Shown piece by piece: positions 9,854 to 19,596 of a stretch of 64,000 nt of DNA. The stretch covers positions 1 through 64,000 of the forward strand of contig NZ_CP033969.1 of NCBI RefSeq assembly GCF_003854935.1, in the 5' to 3' direction. This DNA comes from Cupriavidus pauculus (GTDB lineage Bacteria; Pseudomonadota; Gammaproteobacteria; Burkholderiales; Burkholderiaceae). A program made the position numbers and the translations under genes. The first letter of the stretch is position 1. Every line of letters begins with the position of its first letter. The notes under the pieces are model-generated. The model ran no database searches. It was not told the DNA's origin and was given only the letters and a program-made list of their open reading frames with translations.

Positions 9854-10333
9854 ATGCAGCTCGTGATCGTGGCCGTCGGCCACAAGATGCCCGCCTGGAT
9901 CGAGGCCGGCTTTGCCGAATACGCCAAGCGCATGCCGCCCGAGCTGCGCATCGAACTACGCGAGGTCAAGCCCGAGGCCCGCTCGTCGAGCAATAACGCC
10001 GCCACGGTCATGCAGCGCGAGGCGGCACGCATCGAGGCGGTGCTCGGCTCGCTGTCGAAGCAGCTTCGGATCGTCGCGCTCGACGAACGCGGCAAGGACT
10101 GGACGACCGTCCAGTTGTCCGAGCAACTGACCGGCTGGCAGCGCGAAGGCGGCGACGTCGCCTTCCTGATCGGCGGCGCCGACGGCCTGGACCCCGCCCT
10201 CAAGGCCCGCGCCCAGACGCTGGTCCGGCTGTCCAGCCTGACCCTGCCCCACGGCATGGTGCGCGTACTGCTGGCCGAACAGCTTTATCGGGCGTGGTCG
10301 GTCACGCAGAATCATCCGTACCATCGGGCCTAG
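9854..10333 (+). CDS. rlmH: 23S rRNA pseudouridine-1915 N3-methyltransferase
   Basis: SPOUT methyltransferase that modifies the helix 69 pseudouridine of 23S rRNA on the 70S ribosome. The 159-residue protein begins [15 protein letters not shown] and has the knotted C-terminal part with [11 protein letters not shown] and [19 protein letters not shown], ending in the conserved NHPYHRA. Length is normal. It follows rsfS by 33 bases and precedes maf; the rsfS-rlmH pair is widely conserved. Confidence 0.96.
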   Translation: MQLVIVAVGHKMPAWIEAGFAEYAKRMPPELRIELREVKPEARSSSNNAATVMQREAARIEAVLGSLSKQLRIVALDERGKDWTTVQLSEQLTGWQREGGDVAFLIGGADGLDPALKARAQTLVRLSSLTLPHGMVRVLLAEQLYRAWSVTQNHPYHRA

Positions 10334-10352
10334 TGCTCGCACCCCTGCTCCC

Positions 10353-10955
10353 GTGACCTCCCATCTCTACCTCGCCTCCCAATCCCCGCGCCGCCGTGAG
10401 CTGCTGACCCAGCTTGGCGTGCAGTACGAACTGCTGCTGGCCGATGCCGGCGAGGATGCCGAGGCGCTGGAGGCCGTGCTGCCGGGCGAATCGCCCGACG
10501 CCTACGTGCAGCGCGTCTGCGCGCTGAAGGCCGATGCCGCACTGCAGCGACGCCTGCGCCGGGGCCTGCCCGATGCGCCGGTGCTGACGTCCGACACCAC
10601 GGTCTGCCTGGGCGGCGACATCCTCGGCAAGCCGGCCGACGCCGACGACGCCGCGCGGATGCTGGCCGTGCTGTCCGGCACCACGCACCGGGTACTGACC
10701 GCCGTGACCGTGGTCTCGGCGCTGGGCCAGCGCCACGCGCTGTCGATCTCGCACGTCACTTTCCGCCCGATGGCGACCGACGAGATCGCGCGCTACGTCG
10801 CCAGCGGCGAGCCGTCCGGCAAGGCCGGCGCGTACGGCATCCAGGGCCGCGCGGCCGAGTTCGTGGCCCGTATCGACGGTAGCTATTCGGGTATCATGGG
10901 CCTGCCCTTGTTCGAGACGGCGGCACTGCTGCGCGAGGCCGGTCTGCGTTTCTGA
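10353..10955 (+). CDS. Maf-family nucleoside triphosphate pyrophosphatase
   Basis: House-cleaning enzyme that hydrolyses dTTP/UTP or modified nucleotides to monophosphates. The 200-residue product has the signature [12 protein letters not shown] (about 6-17), [10 protein letters not shown] with the catalytic acid, and the [26 protein letters not shown] block near the end. The start is a GTG, 19 bases after rlmH. The SPRR and IQGRAAEFV signatures point to the YhdE (dTTP/UTP) rather than the YceF (m7GTP) branch; this is a judgement by eye. Confidence 0.93.
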   Translation: MTSHLYLASQSPRRRELLTQLGVQYELLLADAGEDAEALEAVLPGESPDAYVQRVCALKADAALQRRLRRGLPDAPVLTSDTTVCLGGDILGKPADADDAARMLAVLSGTTHRVLTAVTVVSALGQRHALSISHVTFRPMATDEIARYVASGEPSGKAGAYGIQGRAAEFVARIDGSYSGIMGLPLFETAALLREAGLRF

Positions 10956-11057
10956 CCTGCCCTGTCGCGCCGTCCCACGCGAAGGGCCCAGGGGTCAGAT
11001 GCCCGGTCACGCCGGGCGACAACGACAAGCGCCGGCAAACCGGCGGCATCCACCGCT

Positions 11058-12518
<1,461 letters not shown>

Positions 12519-12521
12519 CGC

Positions 12522-12541
12522 CCCGGGCCTCCCGGCCCGGG
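12522..12541 (+). terminator. GC-only hairpin after rng
   Basis: Eight-base arms CCCGGGCC (12522-12529) and GGCCCGGG (12534-12541) with a 4-base loop directly after the rng stop. No U-tract follows, so it is at best a factor-assisted terminator or mRNA end protector between rng and the phn promoter. Confidence 0.4.
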
Positions 12542-12561
12542 CATCGGAAAACCTCTGCCTG

Positions 12562-12595
12562 AAGTCATCGTTCTGTCATCCACCCTCGCCAGAAT
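12562..12595 (+). promoter_or_regulatory. Pho box and -10 of the phnCDE operon
   Basis: Two 7-base half sites AAGTCAT (12562-12568) and CTGTCAT (12573-12579) are separated by 4 bases, the 11-base period of PhoB sites; the second is a perfect match to the Pho half site and the first matches 5 of 7. A CAGAAT hexamer starts at 12590, ten bases after the box, which is the usual place of the -10 in PhoB-activated promoters that lack a -35. The phnC start lies 29 bases beyond. Expected to fire on phosphate starvation. Confidence 0.7.
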
Positions 12596-12624
12596 GCGCA
12601 AGTCATTCAAGCAAGGGAGTCGAC

Positions 12625-13479
12625 ATGACGCATGCCATCGAAGTCCGCGGCCTGAGCAAATCGTTCCGGGCGGACCGCAAGGCGCTTGACGACGTCACGC
12701 TGCACATCGCCCCCGGCGAGATGGTTGCCCTGCTGGGCGCCTCGGGTTCGGGCAAGTCGACGCTGCTGCGCCACGTGGCCGGCTTTGTCGCCGGCGACGC
12801 CGGGTCGGGAGAGATCCTGGTCAACGGCCGCGCGGTGCAGCGCAACGGGCGCCTGGCGCGCGATGTCCGCAAGGTGCGCGCGGAAATCGGATTCGTTTTC
12901 CAGCAGTTCAACCTCGTCGGCCGCCTGCCGGTCATCACCAACGTGCTGGTTGGCATGCTGACCCGCGTGCCCGCGTGGCGCAGCCTGATCCGCTGGTTCA
13001 AGGCCGATGAAGTGCAGGCCGGGCTCGATGCCTTGGCCCAGGTTGGTATAGACGACTATGCGTTTCAGCGGGCCTCGACGCTGTCCGGCGGCCAGCAGCA
13101 GCGCGCGGCCATCGCCCGTACGCTGGTGCAGAACGCGCGCGTGATCCTGGCCGACGAGCCGATCGCGTCGCTCGATCCGGAATCGTCGCGCCGGGTGATG
13201 TCGCTGCTGGCGCAGATCAACCGCACGCGCAAGGTGGCCGTGGTCGTGTCGTTGCACCAGGTGGACGTGGCGATGCGCTACTGCCCGCGCGTGGTGGCGC
13301 TGCGCCACGGCAAGGTGGTCTACGACGGCCCGTCGGCCGCGCTGACGCCGAAGATGCTGCGCGACCTGTACGGCACCGAGGCCGACGAGCTGCTGCACGA
13401 CAGCCTGCCCGACACCCCGGCCCCGGCCGACGGCATGCCCGCGCCGGCCATGGTCCGCATGGACCTGGCCACCGCCTGA
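12625..13479 (+). CDS. phnC: Phosphonate ABC transporter ATPase
   Basis: ATP-binding subunit that drives phosphonate import with PhnD and PhnE. The 284-residue protein has Walker [10 protein letters not shown] (about 38-46), Q-loop FVFQQFN, signature [14 protein letters not shown] (about 153-166), Walker [13 protein letters not shown] and the switch His in [11 protein letters not shown] good AAGGGAG site precedes the ATG. First gene of a unit with phnD, phnE and the HD oxygenase gene, behind the Pho box. phnC-type ATPases also serve phosphite uptake, but the C-P lyase genes next door favour phosphonate. Confidence 0.95.
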   Translation: MTHAIEVRGLSKSFRADRKALDDVTLHIAPGEMVALLGASGSGKSTLLRHVAGFVAGDAGSGEILVNGRAVQRNGRLARDVRKVRAEIGFVFQQFNLVGRLPVITNVLVGMLTRVPAWRSLIRWFKADEVQAGLDALAQVGIDDYAFQRASTLSGGQQQRAAIARTLVQNARVILADEPIASLDPESSRRVMSLLAQINRTRKVAVVVSLHQVDVAMRYCPRVVALRHGKVVYDGPSAALTPKMLRDLYGTEADELLHDSLPDTPAPADGMPAPAMVRMDLATA

Positions 13480-13550
13480 GGCGCCGCCCCGCTTCCCCAA
13501 CCGCCTTTCCCATCAGTCTTTCCCCTCAGTCTTTCCAACCGGAGTTTTCG

Positions 13551-14537
13551 ATGCTTCGCAGAACCTTCCTCGCCGTGGTGGCGTCGGGTGTCGTGGCGCT
13601 GCCCGCCTTCGCCCAGGACGCCAAGACCCTGAACATCGGCTTCATCTCGACGGAGTCGTCGTCGAACCTCAAGGGCGCCTGGCAGCCCGTGATCGACGAC
13701 CTGAGCAAGGCGCTGGGCATGCCGGTCAAGCCGTTCTTTGCCTCCGACTACGCCGGCATCATCGAAGCCATGCGCTTCAACAAGGTGCAGATCGGCTGGT
13801 TCGGCAACAAGGCGGCCATGGAAGCCGTGGACCGCGCCAACGGCGAGGTGTTCGCGTCGGTGATCGACAAGGACGGCAACCCGGGCTACTGGTCGCTGCT
13901 GATCGTGCGCAAGGACAGCGACCTGAAGTCGGTGGAAGACGTGATCAAGCGCGGCAAGGACCTGTCCTACGGCGCGGGCGATCCGAACTCGACGTCGGGC
14001 ACGGCCGTGCCGGGCTACTACCTGTGGGCCGCCAACAAGGTCGAGCCGAAGACGCTGTTCAAGGCCGTGCGCATCAGCAACCACGAGACCAACTTGCTGT
14101 CGGTGCTGAACAAGCAGGTGGACGTGGCCGTGAACAACACCGAGAACTTCGAGCGCTACCGCATCAACACGGGCAAGAACGCCTACGACGAGGTGCGCGT
14201 GCTGTGGAAGTCGCCGCTGATCCCGGCCGATCCGATGGTCTACCGCAAGGACCTGTCGCCCGAGCTGAAGAAGAAGATCCAGACCTTCTTCGTCAACTAC
14301 GGCAAGGGCGCCGACGCCGCCCGCGAGAAGCAGATCCTGGCCACGCTGACGTACCAGGGCTTCCGCCCGTCCAGCGACGCGCAGCTGGTGCCGATCCGCC
14401 AGATCGAGCTGGCCAAGGAAAAGGCCAAGATCGAGACCGACACCACGCTGGCCGCCGCCGACAAGGAAAAGAAGCTGGCCGACGTGACGCGCCGCCTGGC
14501 CGACCTGGACAAGGCCGCCGCCACCACGCAGCAGTAA
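13551..14537 (+). CDS. phnD: Phosphonate-binding periplasmic protein
   Basis: Captures alkylphosphonates in the periplasm for PhnE-PhnC. The first 22 residues are a signal peptide (MLRRTF then a hydrophobic core, cleavage after PAFA). The mature part opens with LNIGFISTESSSNLKGAWQP and shows the PhnD features KPFFASDYAGIIEAMRFNKV, SYGAGDPNSTSGTAVPGYY and ISNHETNLLSVLNKQVDVAVNN, which form the ligand pocket. The C-terminal 60 residues are a Lys/Glu/Ala helix. Length 328 is normal. It has a GGAG site 10 bases before the ATG. Confidence 0.95.
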   Translation: MLRRTFLAVVASGVVALPAFAQDAKTLNIGFISTESSSNLKGAWQPVIDDLSKALGMPVKPFFASDYAGIIEAMRFNKVQIGWFGNKAAMEAVDRANGEVFASVIDKDGNPGYWSLLIVRKDSDLKSVEDVIKRGKDLSYGAGDPNSTSGTAVPGYYLWAANKVEPKTLFKAVRISNHETNLLSVLNKQVDVAVNNTENFERYRINTGKNAYDEVRVLWKSPLIPADPMVYRKDLSPELKKKIQTFFVNYGKGADAAREKQILATLTYQGFRPSSDAQLVPIRQIELAKEKAKIETDTTLAAADKEKKLADVTRRLADLDKAAATTQQ

Positions 14538-14615
14538 GTTGCTCCCCCAACGCCGGGGCGTCCGCGTGGATGCCCCCGGCCTGCCCCGTTCCAAGCCTCT
14601 ACACCCCGGATTCCC

Positions 14616-15428
14616 ATGACCGCCACCGCCAAGCCTGGCCTGCCCCCTTCGCCCCACAGCGCCGTCCGGCCGCCGCGCACGTCCCTTTCCGTGATGCTGG
14701 TCTGGGCGATCGTGCTGGCCATGCTCGCCATGTCGTGGCAAGGCGCCGACATGCGCCCGCTGGACCTGCTGCGCGATTCCGGCAACATGGCCAAGTTCGC
14801 CGCCGATTTCTTCCCGCCCAACTTCCGCGACTGGCGCACCTACCTGGACGAGATGCTGGTGACCGTGCAGATTGCGCTGTGGGGCACCGCGCTGGCCGTC
14901 ATCATGGCCGTGCCGCTGGGCCTGCTGTGCTCGGCCAACATCGTGCCGGTCTGGGTCTACCAGCCGGCGCGCCGCGTGATGGATGCCTGCCGCGCCATCA
15001 ACGAGATGGTCTTCGCGATGCTGTTCATCGTGGCCGTCGGCCTGGGCCCGTTCGCGGGCGTGCTGGCGATCTGGATCCACACCACGGGCGTGCTGGCCAA
15101 GCTGTTTGCCGAAGCCGTGGAAGCCATCGACCCGCGTCCCGTGGAGGGCGTGCGCGCCACGGGCGCCGGCCCGATCGAGGAGATCGTCTACGGCGTGATC
15201 CCGCAGGTGTTGCCGCTGTGGCTGTCGTTCGCGCTCTACCGGTTCGAGTCGAACGTGCGCTCGGCGTCGGTGGTCGGCATCGTCGGCGCCGGCGGCATCG
15301 GCACCGTGCTCTGGGAGATCATCCGCAGCTTCCAGTACGCCCAGACCTGTGCCGTGATGATCATCATCATCCTGTTCGTGGTGGCCATCGACGTGATCTC
15401 GGCCCGCATCCGCAAGGTGCTGGTATGA
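14616..15428 (+). CDS. phnE: Phosphonate ABC transporter permease
   Basis: Inner-membrane channel subunit, 270 residues, with about six membrane helices. The ABC permease EAA loop reads [22 protein letters not shown] in part (about residues 172-193), and [16 protein letters not shown] is the next helix. PhnE proteins of this length act as homodimers, so no second permease gene is needed. The last codons overlap the HD gene by four bases (ATGA), making translational coupling likely. Confidence 0.95.
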   Translation: MTATAKPGLPPSPHSAVRPPRTSLSVMLVWAIVLAMLAMSWQGADMRPLDLLRDSGNMAKFAADFFPPNFRDWRTYLDEMLVTVQIALWGTALAVIMAVPLGLLCSANIVPVWVYQPARRVMDACRAINEMVFAMLFIVAVGLGPFAGVLAIWIHTTGVLAKLFAEAVEAIDPRPVEGVRATGAGPIEEIVYGVIPQVLPLWLSFALYRFESNVRSASVVGIVGAGGIGTVLWEIIRSFQYAQTCAVMIIIILFVVAIDVISARIRKVLV

Positions 15429-15973
15429 CCGCGCTGACCCTGCCCCGCATTGCCACGTTGTTCGAGGCGCATGGCACCGCGTGGTACGGCGGCGAGGCCA
15501 TCAGCCAGACCGCCCACGCGCTCCAGTGCGCCCAGCTAGCCGAGCAGGCCGGCGAGCCCGAGCCGCTGGTCGTTGCCGCGCTGCTGCACGACGTGGGCCA
15601 CCTGATGCTGGCCGAAATCAGCACCACCGACATGCGCCACCAGGAAGCCGCCGCCGACGCGCTGGCGGCCCTGTTCGGCCCCGATGTCACCGAGCCGATC
15701 CGCCTGCACGTGGCCGCCAAGCGCTACCTGTGCGCGGTGGACCCGGGGTATCGCCAGACGCTGTCGCCGGCGTCGGTCCACAGCCTGCAGCTCCAGGGCG
15801 GCGTCTACGACGACGCGCAGGCGCAGGCGTTCGCGGCGCAGCCGCACGCGCTGGAGGCGGTCAGGCTGCGCCGCTATGACGATCTGGCGAAGGTGGTGGA
15901 TCTGGCAACGCCGCCGCTGGGGCGCTACCTGGAGATGGCGGGGCGGTGGGTGCGGGGCGCCGCCCGTTCTTGA
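15425..15973 (+). CDS. PhnZ-like HD-domain phosphonate oxygenase
   Basis: A 182-residue HD-fold protein of the phosphonate-associated HD family that includes PhnZ and TmpB. These use a mixed-valent di-iron site and O2 to split 1-hydroxyalkylphosphonates to a carboxylate and phosphate. Visible: Y21-x-x-E24 with H31, in the spacing of the Tyr/Glu lid and first iron ligand of PhnZ; HD pair H55-D56 in LLHDVGH; H72, H96 and an acid in YDD (153-154) as further metal ligands. The gene overlaps phnE by four bases. No PhnY/TmpA hydroxylase gene is in the window, so its substrate is open. Distinct from generic HDIG phosphohydrolases by operon context and lid residues. Confidence 0.85.
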   Translation: MTALTLPRIATLFEAHGTAWYGGEAISQTAHALQCAQLAEQAGEPEPLVVAALLHDVGHLMLAEISTTDMRHQEAAADALAALFGPDVTEPIRLHVAAKRYLCAVDPGYRQTLSPASVHSLQLQGGVYDDAQAQAFAAQPHALEAVRLRRYDDLAKVVDLATPPLGRYLEMAGRWVRGAARS

Positions 15974-16015
15974 GTCGCCTGCCCTCACCGGGCATATCAG
16001 AATCCGCCGGTTTGC

Positions 16016-16043
16016 GCCCCTCTCTCGCTTGCAAGAGAGGGGC
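16016..16043. repeat. REP-like palindrome
   Basis: Ten-base arms GCCCCTCTCT (16016-16025) and AGAGAGGGGC (16034-16043) with an 8-base loop, followed by GGGGGTGAGGGC. This CCCTCTC-palindrome followed by a GGGTGAGGG tail is the look of short dispersed extragenic palindromes seen in many copies in GC-rich proteobacteria. It sits between the convergent HD oxygenase and phnN genes and may also end transcription. No second copy was found in this window. Confidence 0.5.
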
Positions 16044-16079
16044 TGGGGGTGAGGGCCGGCCTGTCGCCAGCCCCAGCCT

Positions 16080-16646
16080 TCACCCCGCCACCAGCCTCGC
16101 AAACCGCTCCACCGAATCGCTCAACGCCCCGCTGTTGTCGATCTCGACCACCCGGCAGCCATCCGGCACCGCGAACGGCTGCGTGGCGCGTGCCAGGCGC
16201 CCGGCGATGGCGTCTTCCGATTCGCGTCCGCGCTGGCGCAGCCGGGCGGCCAGCACCTCGGGCCTGACGCGCACGTGTACCGCGCAGAGCTTCGGGTAGC
16301 GCGCCGCCGCGTCGGGCAGGTACTCGCGCGAGCCGTTGACGATGACCTTGAGCCCGCGCGCCAGCCACTGTTCGATCTCCACGCCCACGCCGTAGCGCAG
16401 CCCGTGGCTCTGCCAGTGCATCGCCAGGCAGCCCAGGTCGATGCGGCGATGGAATTCGTCGGCCGTCAGCGCCACGGACGCCTCGTTGGCGTCGGCCGCG
16501 CGCGTGATGTAGCGGTGGGCAATCACCACGGGCTCGGACGGCGCCAGCCGGTCGCGCAGCGCGCGCAGCAGCGAATCCTTGCCGCTGCCCGACGGCCCCA
16601 TCACATAGAACAGGCCGTGGCCGTCGGTGGGGGCGGCCGGCGTCAT
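16080..16646 (-). CDS. phnN: Ribose 1,5-bisphosphate phosphokinase
   Basis: Phosphorylates ribose 1,5-bisphosphate to PRPP with ATP, the last step of the C-P lyase route. The 188-residue protein has a guanylate-kinase-like fold with P-loop VMGPSGSGKDS (about 15-25), then HRYITRAADANE and ALHW-type MHWQSHGLRYGV typical of PhnN. The ATG overlaps the DUF1045 stop by four bases, and that gene overlaps phnM-like in the same manner, so the three form one coupled leftward unit under phnF. Last gene before the REP-like palindrome. Confidence 0.93.
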   Translation of the reverse strand: MTPAAPTDGHGLFYVMGPSGSGKDSLLRALRDRLAPSEPVVIAHRYITRAADANEASVALTADEFHRRIDLGCLAMHWQSHGLRYGVGVEIEQWLARGLKVIVNGSREYLPDAAARYPKLCAVHVRVRPEVLAARLRQRGRESEDAIAGRLARATQPFAVPDGCRVVEIDNSGALSDSVERFARLVAG

Positions 16647-17380
16647 GCGGGCAGGTACGCCGCGCCAGCCCCGTCCCGGGTGCTGCCGTCGAAGCGATAG
16701 TGGCGCGCCGCGACAAAGTCGGCGCCGGGCGCGGGCTGGACGTAGACGCTGATGGCGTCCACCTGCAGCGGCTGCTCCAGCAGCGTGCCGCCGGCCTGCG
16801 ACAGCAGCGCGAAGGCCGCGGCCTCGTCCGCCGGGTCGAGCATGCCGGTCAGCGTGATGTGGAACGTGAAGGTGTCGAACACGTAGGGGTAGCCCCACGC
16901 GTCCAGGTGCGCGCGCTGCGCCGGGGTCAGCCTGGCCGGGTCGCGGCGGGCGACCTCGGCGGCGGTGGGCGGCGCGCGGAAGCGGTCGAAATCGCGCACG
17001 CAGGCGTCGGCCAGCGCATGCATTTGCCGCCCCCCCGGCCCGTCGGCGTCGTCCAGGCACCACGCCAGGAAGCCGCGCAGCGCGCGCAGCGTCAGCGGGG
17101 CCTGGAACGGCTGGCGCGTGGCCGCGAACGTGCGCGCGGCGGCGTCCAGCATCGCCGGATCGGTGCCGTCGGCCAGCCGGAACGGCGGCTTCAGCGTGGC
17201 GTGCAGCGCGTAGTGCGCCGGCGCCTCGACCCACTGCGCGGGCCGCCCGGCCATGACCGGCGACAGCGCCGCGCCAGTATCGGCATCCCTGCCCAGCCAT
17301 TGCGCGCCGAACGTGCGGAACGGCTCGGCCGGAGCCAGGTAGATCGCGTAGCGATGCGCGGCAGCAACGGCGGGCATCAT
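16643..17380 (-). CDS. DUF1045 phosphonate-operon protein, 2H-phosphoesterase-like
   Basis: A 245-residue protein of the DUF1045 family, found in phn operons and of unproven function. It has two HxT motifs, H60-A-T62 in HYALHATLKPPF and H174-I-T176 in FTFHITLTGM, the arrangement of 2H phosphoesterases, which open cyclic phosphates. The gene overlaps phnM-like upstream and phnN downstream by ATGA. The window has no phnP, whose product opens 5-phosphoribosyl 1,2-cyclic phosphate to give the substrate of PhnN. I infer that this protein may supply that step. The link to 2H enzymes is by motif only. Confidence 0.85.
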   Translation of the reverse strand: MMPAVAAAHRYAIYLAPAEPFRTFGAQWLGRDADTGAALSPVMAGRPAQWVEAPAHYALHATLKPPFRLADGTDPAMLDAAARTFAATRQPFQAPLTLRALRGFLAWCLDDADGPGGRQMHALADACVRDFDRFRAPPTAAEVARRDPARLTPAQRAHLDAWGYPYVFDTFTFHITLTGMLDPADEAAAFALLSQAGGTLLEQPLQVDAISVYVQPAPGADFVAARHYRFDGSTRDGAGAAYLPA

Positions 17381-18579
17381 GCGGCCAGGCTGCCCTGGTC
17401 GGCCAGGTCGATCAGCGGCAGCGCCACCGTGGCGTGGCGCAGTTCGCCGTTGACGATGGTGCCGCACACGCGCGGCAGGCCAGGCAGGCTGTCGTCGACC
17501 AGGATCGCGTCGGCGCGCATGCCGGGCATCAGCAGGCCGCGGTCGCGCAGGCCCGCCGCGCGCGCCGGATTGCGCGACACAAGGTGCCACGCTTCGGGCA
17601 GGCCGCAGATGCCAAGCTGCACGAGCCGGAACGCGGCCTGCAGCGGCGCCGGGTAGTAATAGTCCGACGCCAGCACCGTGCACAGGCCGGCTGCGATCAT
17701 CTCGGTGGCGTTCGGCGCGCCGGTGTGGCTCTTGCCGCGCAGCACGTTGGGAGCGCCGAACACGGTCTCGTCGCCGATCTGGCGCGCCAGCGTGGCCACG
17801 TCCACCGTCAGCGGAAACTCGGCAATCGCGCAGCCCTGGCGATGGTAGTGCTGGCGCGTGGCCGCGTCGGGGTCGTCGTGCGACGCCACGGGCAGGTTCG
17901 CGGCCCGCGCGGCAGCCACCAGCCGGGCCACGGCGGCCGGCACGTCCTGCGCATGGCGGCTGGCCGTGCGCAGGCGGTTGCGGAATGTCTCGATGTCGCA
18001 CTCGGCGCGCTCGGCGTACTGGGCAAGCTTGCGCTCGTCGTTCATCCGGCGGGCCATGGTCGGCAGGTGGTCGTTGATCGCCAGCAGGTCGACGCGGCCA
18101 TCGGCAATCCATTGCAGCGCGGTGTCCACGCCGGCAAGGTGATAGGCCTCGAAGCGCAGGTGCACCTTGTGCGACGCGCCCAGCACGGGCTGCAGTTGCG
18201 CCAGCGCCTCGAACATGCGCAGCGCGTAGGCTTCGCCACGCAATCCGCCCTCCCAGGACAGCGTGACGCCGTGGAATTCGGTCGTGATGCCGTGGGCCAG
18301 CAACTGGCGGTCCACGTCGAGCAGCGCCGTGCCGTACGGAAAGCTCACGCCGGGGCGCGGCATCACCGAGCGCTCGAACGCATCGCCGTGGATGTCGACG
18401 ATGCCGGGCAGCACCAGCAGGTCGCCGGCATCGACGCACGGGCCGCTGTCGCCGGCCTGCGCCGCGATGCTGCCGTGGTCAAAGCCCAGCGTGGCCGCGC
18501 CGATGGCGCCGGCGCCGAGCACACGGCGGCCGGTCAGGCCGCGCAGCGGGGGCGAATAGGTAGGAGTTGTGGTTTGCAT
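17377..18579 (-). CDS. PhnM-like amidohydrolase, second paralogue
   Basis: A 400-residue amidohydrolase of the PhnM family, which releases pyrophosphate from alpha-D-ribose 1-alkylphosphonate 5-triphosphate. The metal HxD lies in IVDIHGDAFERSVMPRPGV, and SHDDPDA, GAPNVLRGKSHTG and LASDYYYP carry the later metal and substrate residues. It differs from the phnM at 24412: ERS replaces EKE after the HxD, and the MPRPGV motif, as in E. coli PhnM, is kept here only. Start MQTTTP chosen because the frame upstream is non-coding in look and a GGAG stretch precedes it. Heads the unit with DUF1045 and phnN. Could be the true PhnM or serve another ribosyl-phosphonate. Confidence 0.88.
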   Translation of the reverse strand: MQTTTPTYSPPLRGLTGRRVLGAGAIGAATLGFDHGSIAAQAGDSGPCVDAGDLLVLPGIVDIHGDAFERSVMPRPGVSFPYGTALLDVDRQLLAHGITTEFHGVTLSWEGGLRGEAYALRMFEALAQLQPVLGASHKVHLRFEAYHLAGVDTALQWIADGRVDLLAINDHLPTMARRMNDERKLAQYAERAECDIETFRNRLRTASRHAQDVPAAVARLVAAARAANLPVASHDDPDAATRQHYHRQGCAIAEFPLTVDVATLARQIGDETVFGAPNVLRGKSHTGAPNATEMIAAGLCTVLASDYYYPAPLQAAFRLVQLGICGLPEAWHLVSRNPARAAGLRDRGLLMPGMRADAILVDDSLPGLPRVCGTIVNGELRHATVALPLIDLADQGSLAA

Positions 18580-18643
18580 GAGGGAGATTCCGTGATCGGC
18601 CCTTGAGGTGCGGCGTAAGGTAGCGCCGCCAGATGACACACAG

Positions 18644-18655
18644 ATGTCTAGACCA
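18644..18655 (-). promoter_or_regulatory. Likely PhnF operator upstream of the phnM-like unit
   Basis: On the minus strand it reads TGGTCTAGACAT, holding the perfect palindrome GTCTAGAC (18646-18653), which fits the HutC/GntR consensus GTNTANAC and is one half-site short of TGGTCTAGACCA. It lies 65 bases before the phnM-like start and just after the phnF stop. A weak Pho-box-like pair (TAGACAT, 4 bases, GTGTCAT; 18633-18650) overlaps it. Confidence 0.6.
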
Positions 18656-18722
18656 ATATGTGACCTTCCAGCTTGACCCTGCCGCAGGCTTGACTGTGCT
18701 GCAGCGGCCTGCAGCAAATCTG

Positions 18723-19457
18723 TCAGTCGTTGTCGGACACCGTAAGCTGCACCCAGTCGCCGGCAAAGCGCGTCAGGCTGTACTGCACCGGCACGCCGTC
18801 GATGTCGACGTTGAGCGCCTCTACCTGCAGCACCGGCCGCGTCTTGGGCTGGTTCAGCAGCCGCGCCACCGGGGCGCTGGGCATGGCCGCCGTGATGCGC
18901 GACCACTTGCGCGTGTAGTCGGCAATGCCAAAGCCGGCCAGCGCACGCGAGATCGACCCGGTGTCGCGCACCGCCTCCGCCATGCCGGGAAAGCGCCTGG
19001 GATCGAAATAATGCTCGGACACGTCGATGGTCCGCGCCTCGGCCTTGCCCACCATCTGCACGTGCAGGATGTCGGCATTGCGCGCCAGGCCCAAATGCTT
19101 GGCAATCTCCGGCGCGCGCAGCGTCTGGCTGTCCACCAGTTCCAGGTGCCCGCGCATGCCCTGCGCGGCCAGGTTCTGCGAGAACCGCGTGCGCCGGCCA
19201 ATCGCATAGTCGATCGCGTGTTCCTGCACGAACGTGCCGCGGCCCTGCTCGATGCGCACCAGCCCGCTCAGCTCCAGCTCGCCCATCGCGCGGCGGATGG
19301 TGTGGCGGTTCACGGCAAAGCGCGTGGCCAGTTCCGGCTCCGGCGGCAGTTGCTCGCCGGGCCCATAGAGTTTGTTGCGGATGTCCTCCGCCAGCGCCTC
19401 GCCAATCTGGCGCCAGACCGCCACGCCGGAACCGCGTTCCACTTCCCGATCAGACAT
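18723..19457 (-). CDS. phnF: GntR-family phosphonate regulator
   Basis: A 244-residue HutC-type GntR repressor. The N-terminal winged helix has WRQIGEALAEDIRNKLYGPGEQLPPEPELATRF and the recognition helix VNRHTIRRAMGELE (about 50-63); the C-terminal UTRA effector domain runs from about 95 to 240. It lies between two divergent phn units, upstream of phnM-like on its own strand and back to back with phnG. It is expected to repress both and to be released by phosphonate or a ribosyl-phosphonate. Matching GTNTANAC palindromes are present before both units. Confidence 0.92.
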   Translation of the reverse strand: MSDREVERGSGVAVWRQIGEALAEDIRNKLYGPGEQLPPEPELATRFAVNRHTIRRAMGELELSGLVRIEQGRGTFVQEHAIDYAIGRRTRFSQNLAAQGMRGHLELVDSQTLRAPEIAKHLGLARNADILHVQMVGKAEARTIDVSEHYFDPRRFPGMAEAVRDTGSISRALAGFGIADYTRKWSRITAAMPSAPVARLLNQPKTRPVLQVEALNVDIDGVPVQYSLTRFAGDWVQLTVSDND

Positions 19458-19596
19458 CGTTCGTCCTGCCCTGTGTCATCAAGCCTTAATGGTTGCCGTG
19501 CGATTGTGCCTCAGACCCGGCGCCCGCGCGGCGTGCCCGAGCAAATCCCCGACCCGTCATGAAACGTTCACGTGCCTGTGGTCTAGTATCGCCGTG

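Noticed and set aside
7238-9883. An 881-codon open frame on the minus strand
   Set aside because: Antisense of hemF, nadD and rsfS. Its Gly/Arg/Ala repeats mirror the RsfS tail. High GC makes long shadow frames common here.
13512-13540. Short tandem CAGTCTTTCC repeat before phnD
   Set aside because: Only two copies with a few bases between; no regulator site of this form is known to me and it lies inside an operon.
16080-18439. Apparent fusions of phnN and DUF1045 with long N-terminal extensions
   Set aside because: The extensions are the wrong frame of the neighbour genes. The ATGA overlaps give normal-length separate proteins.
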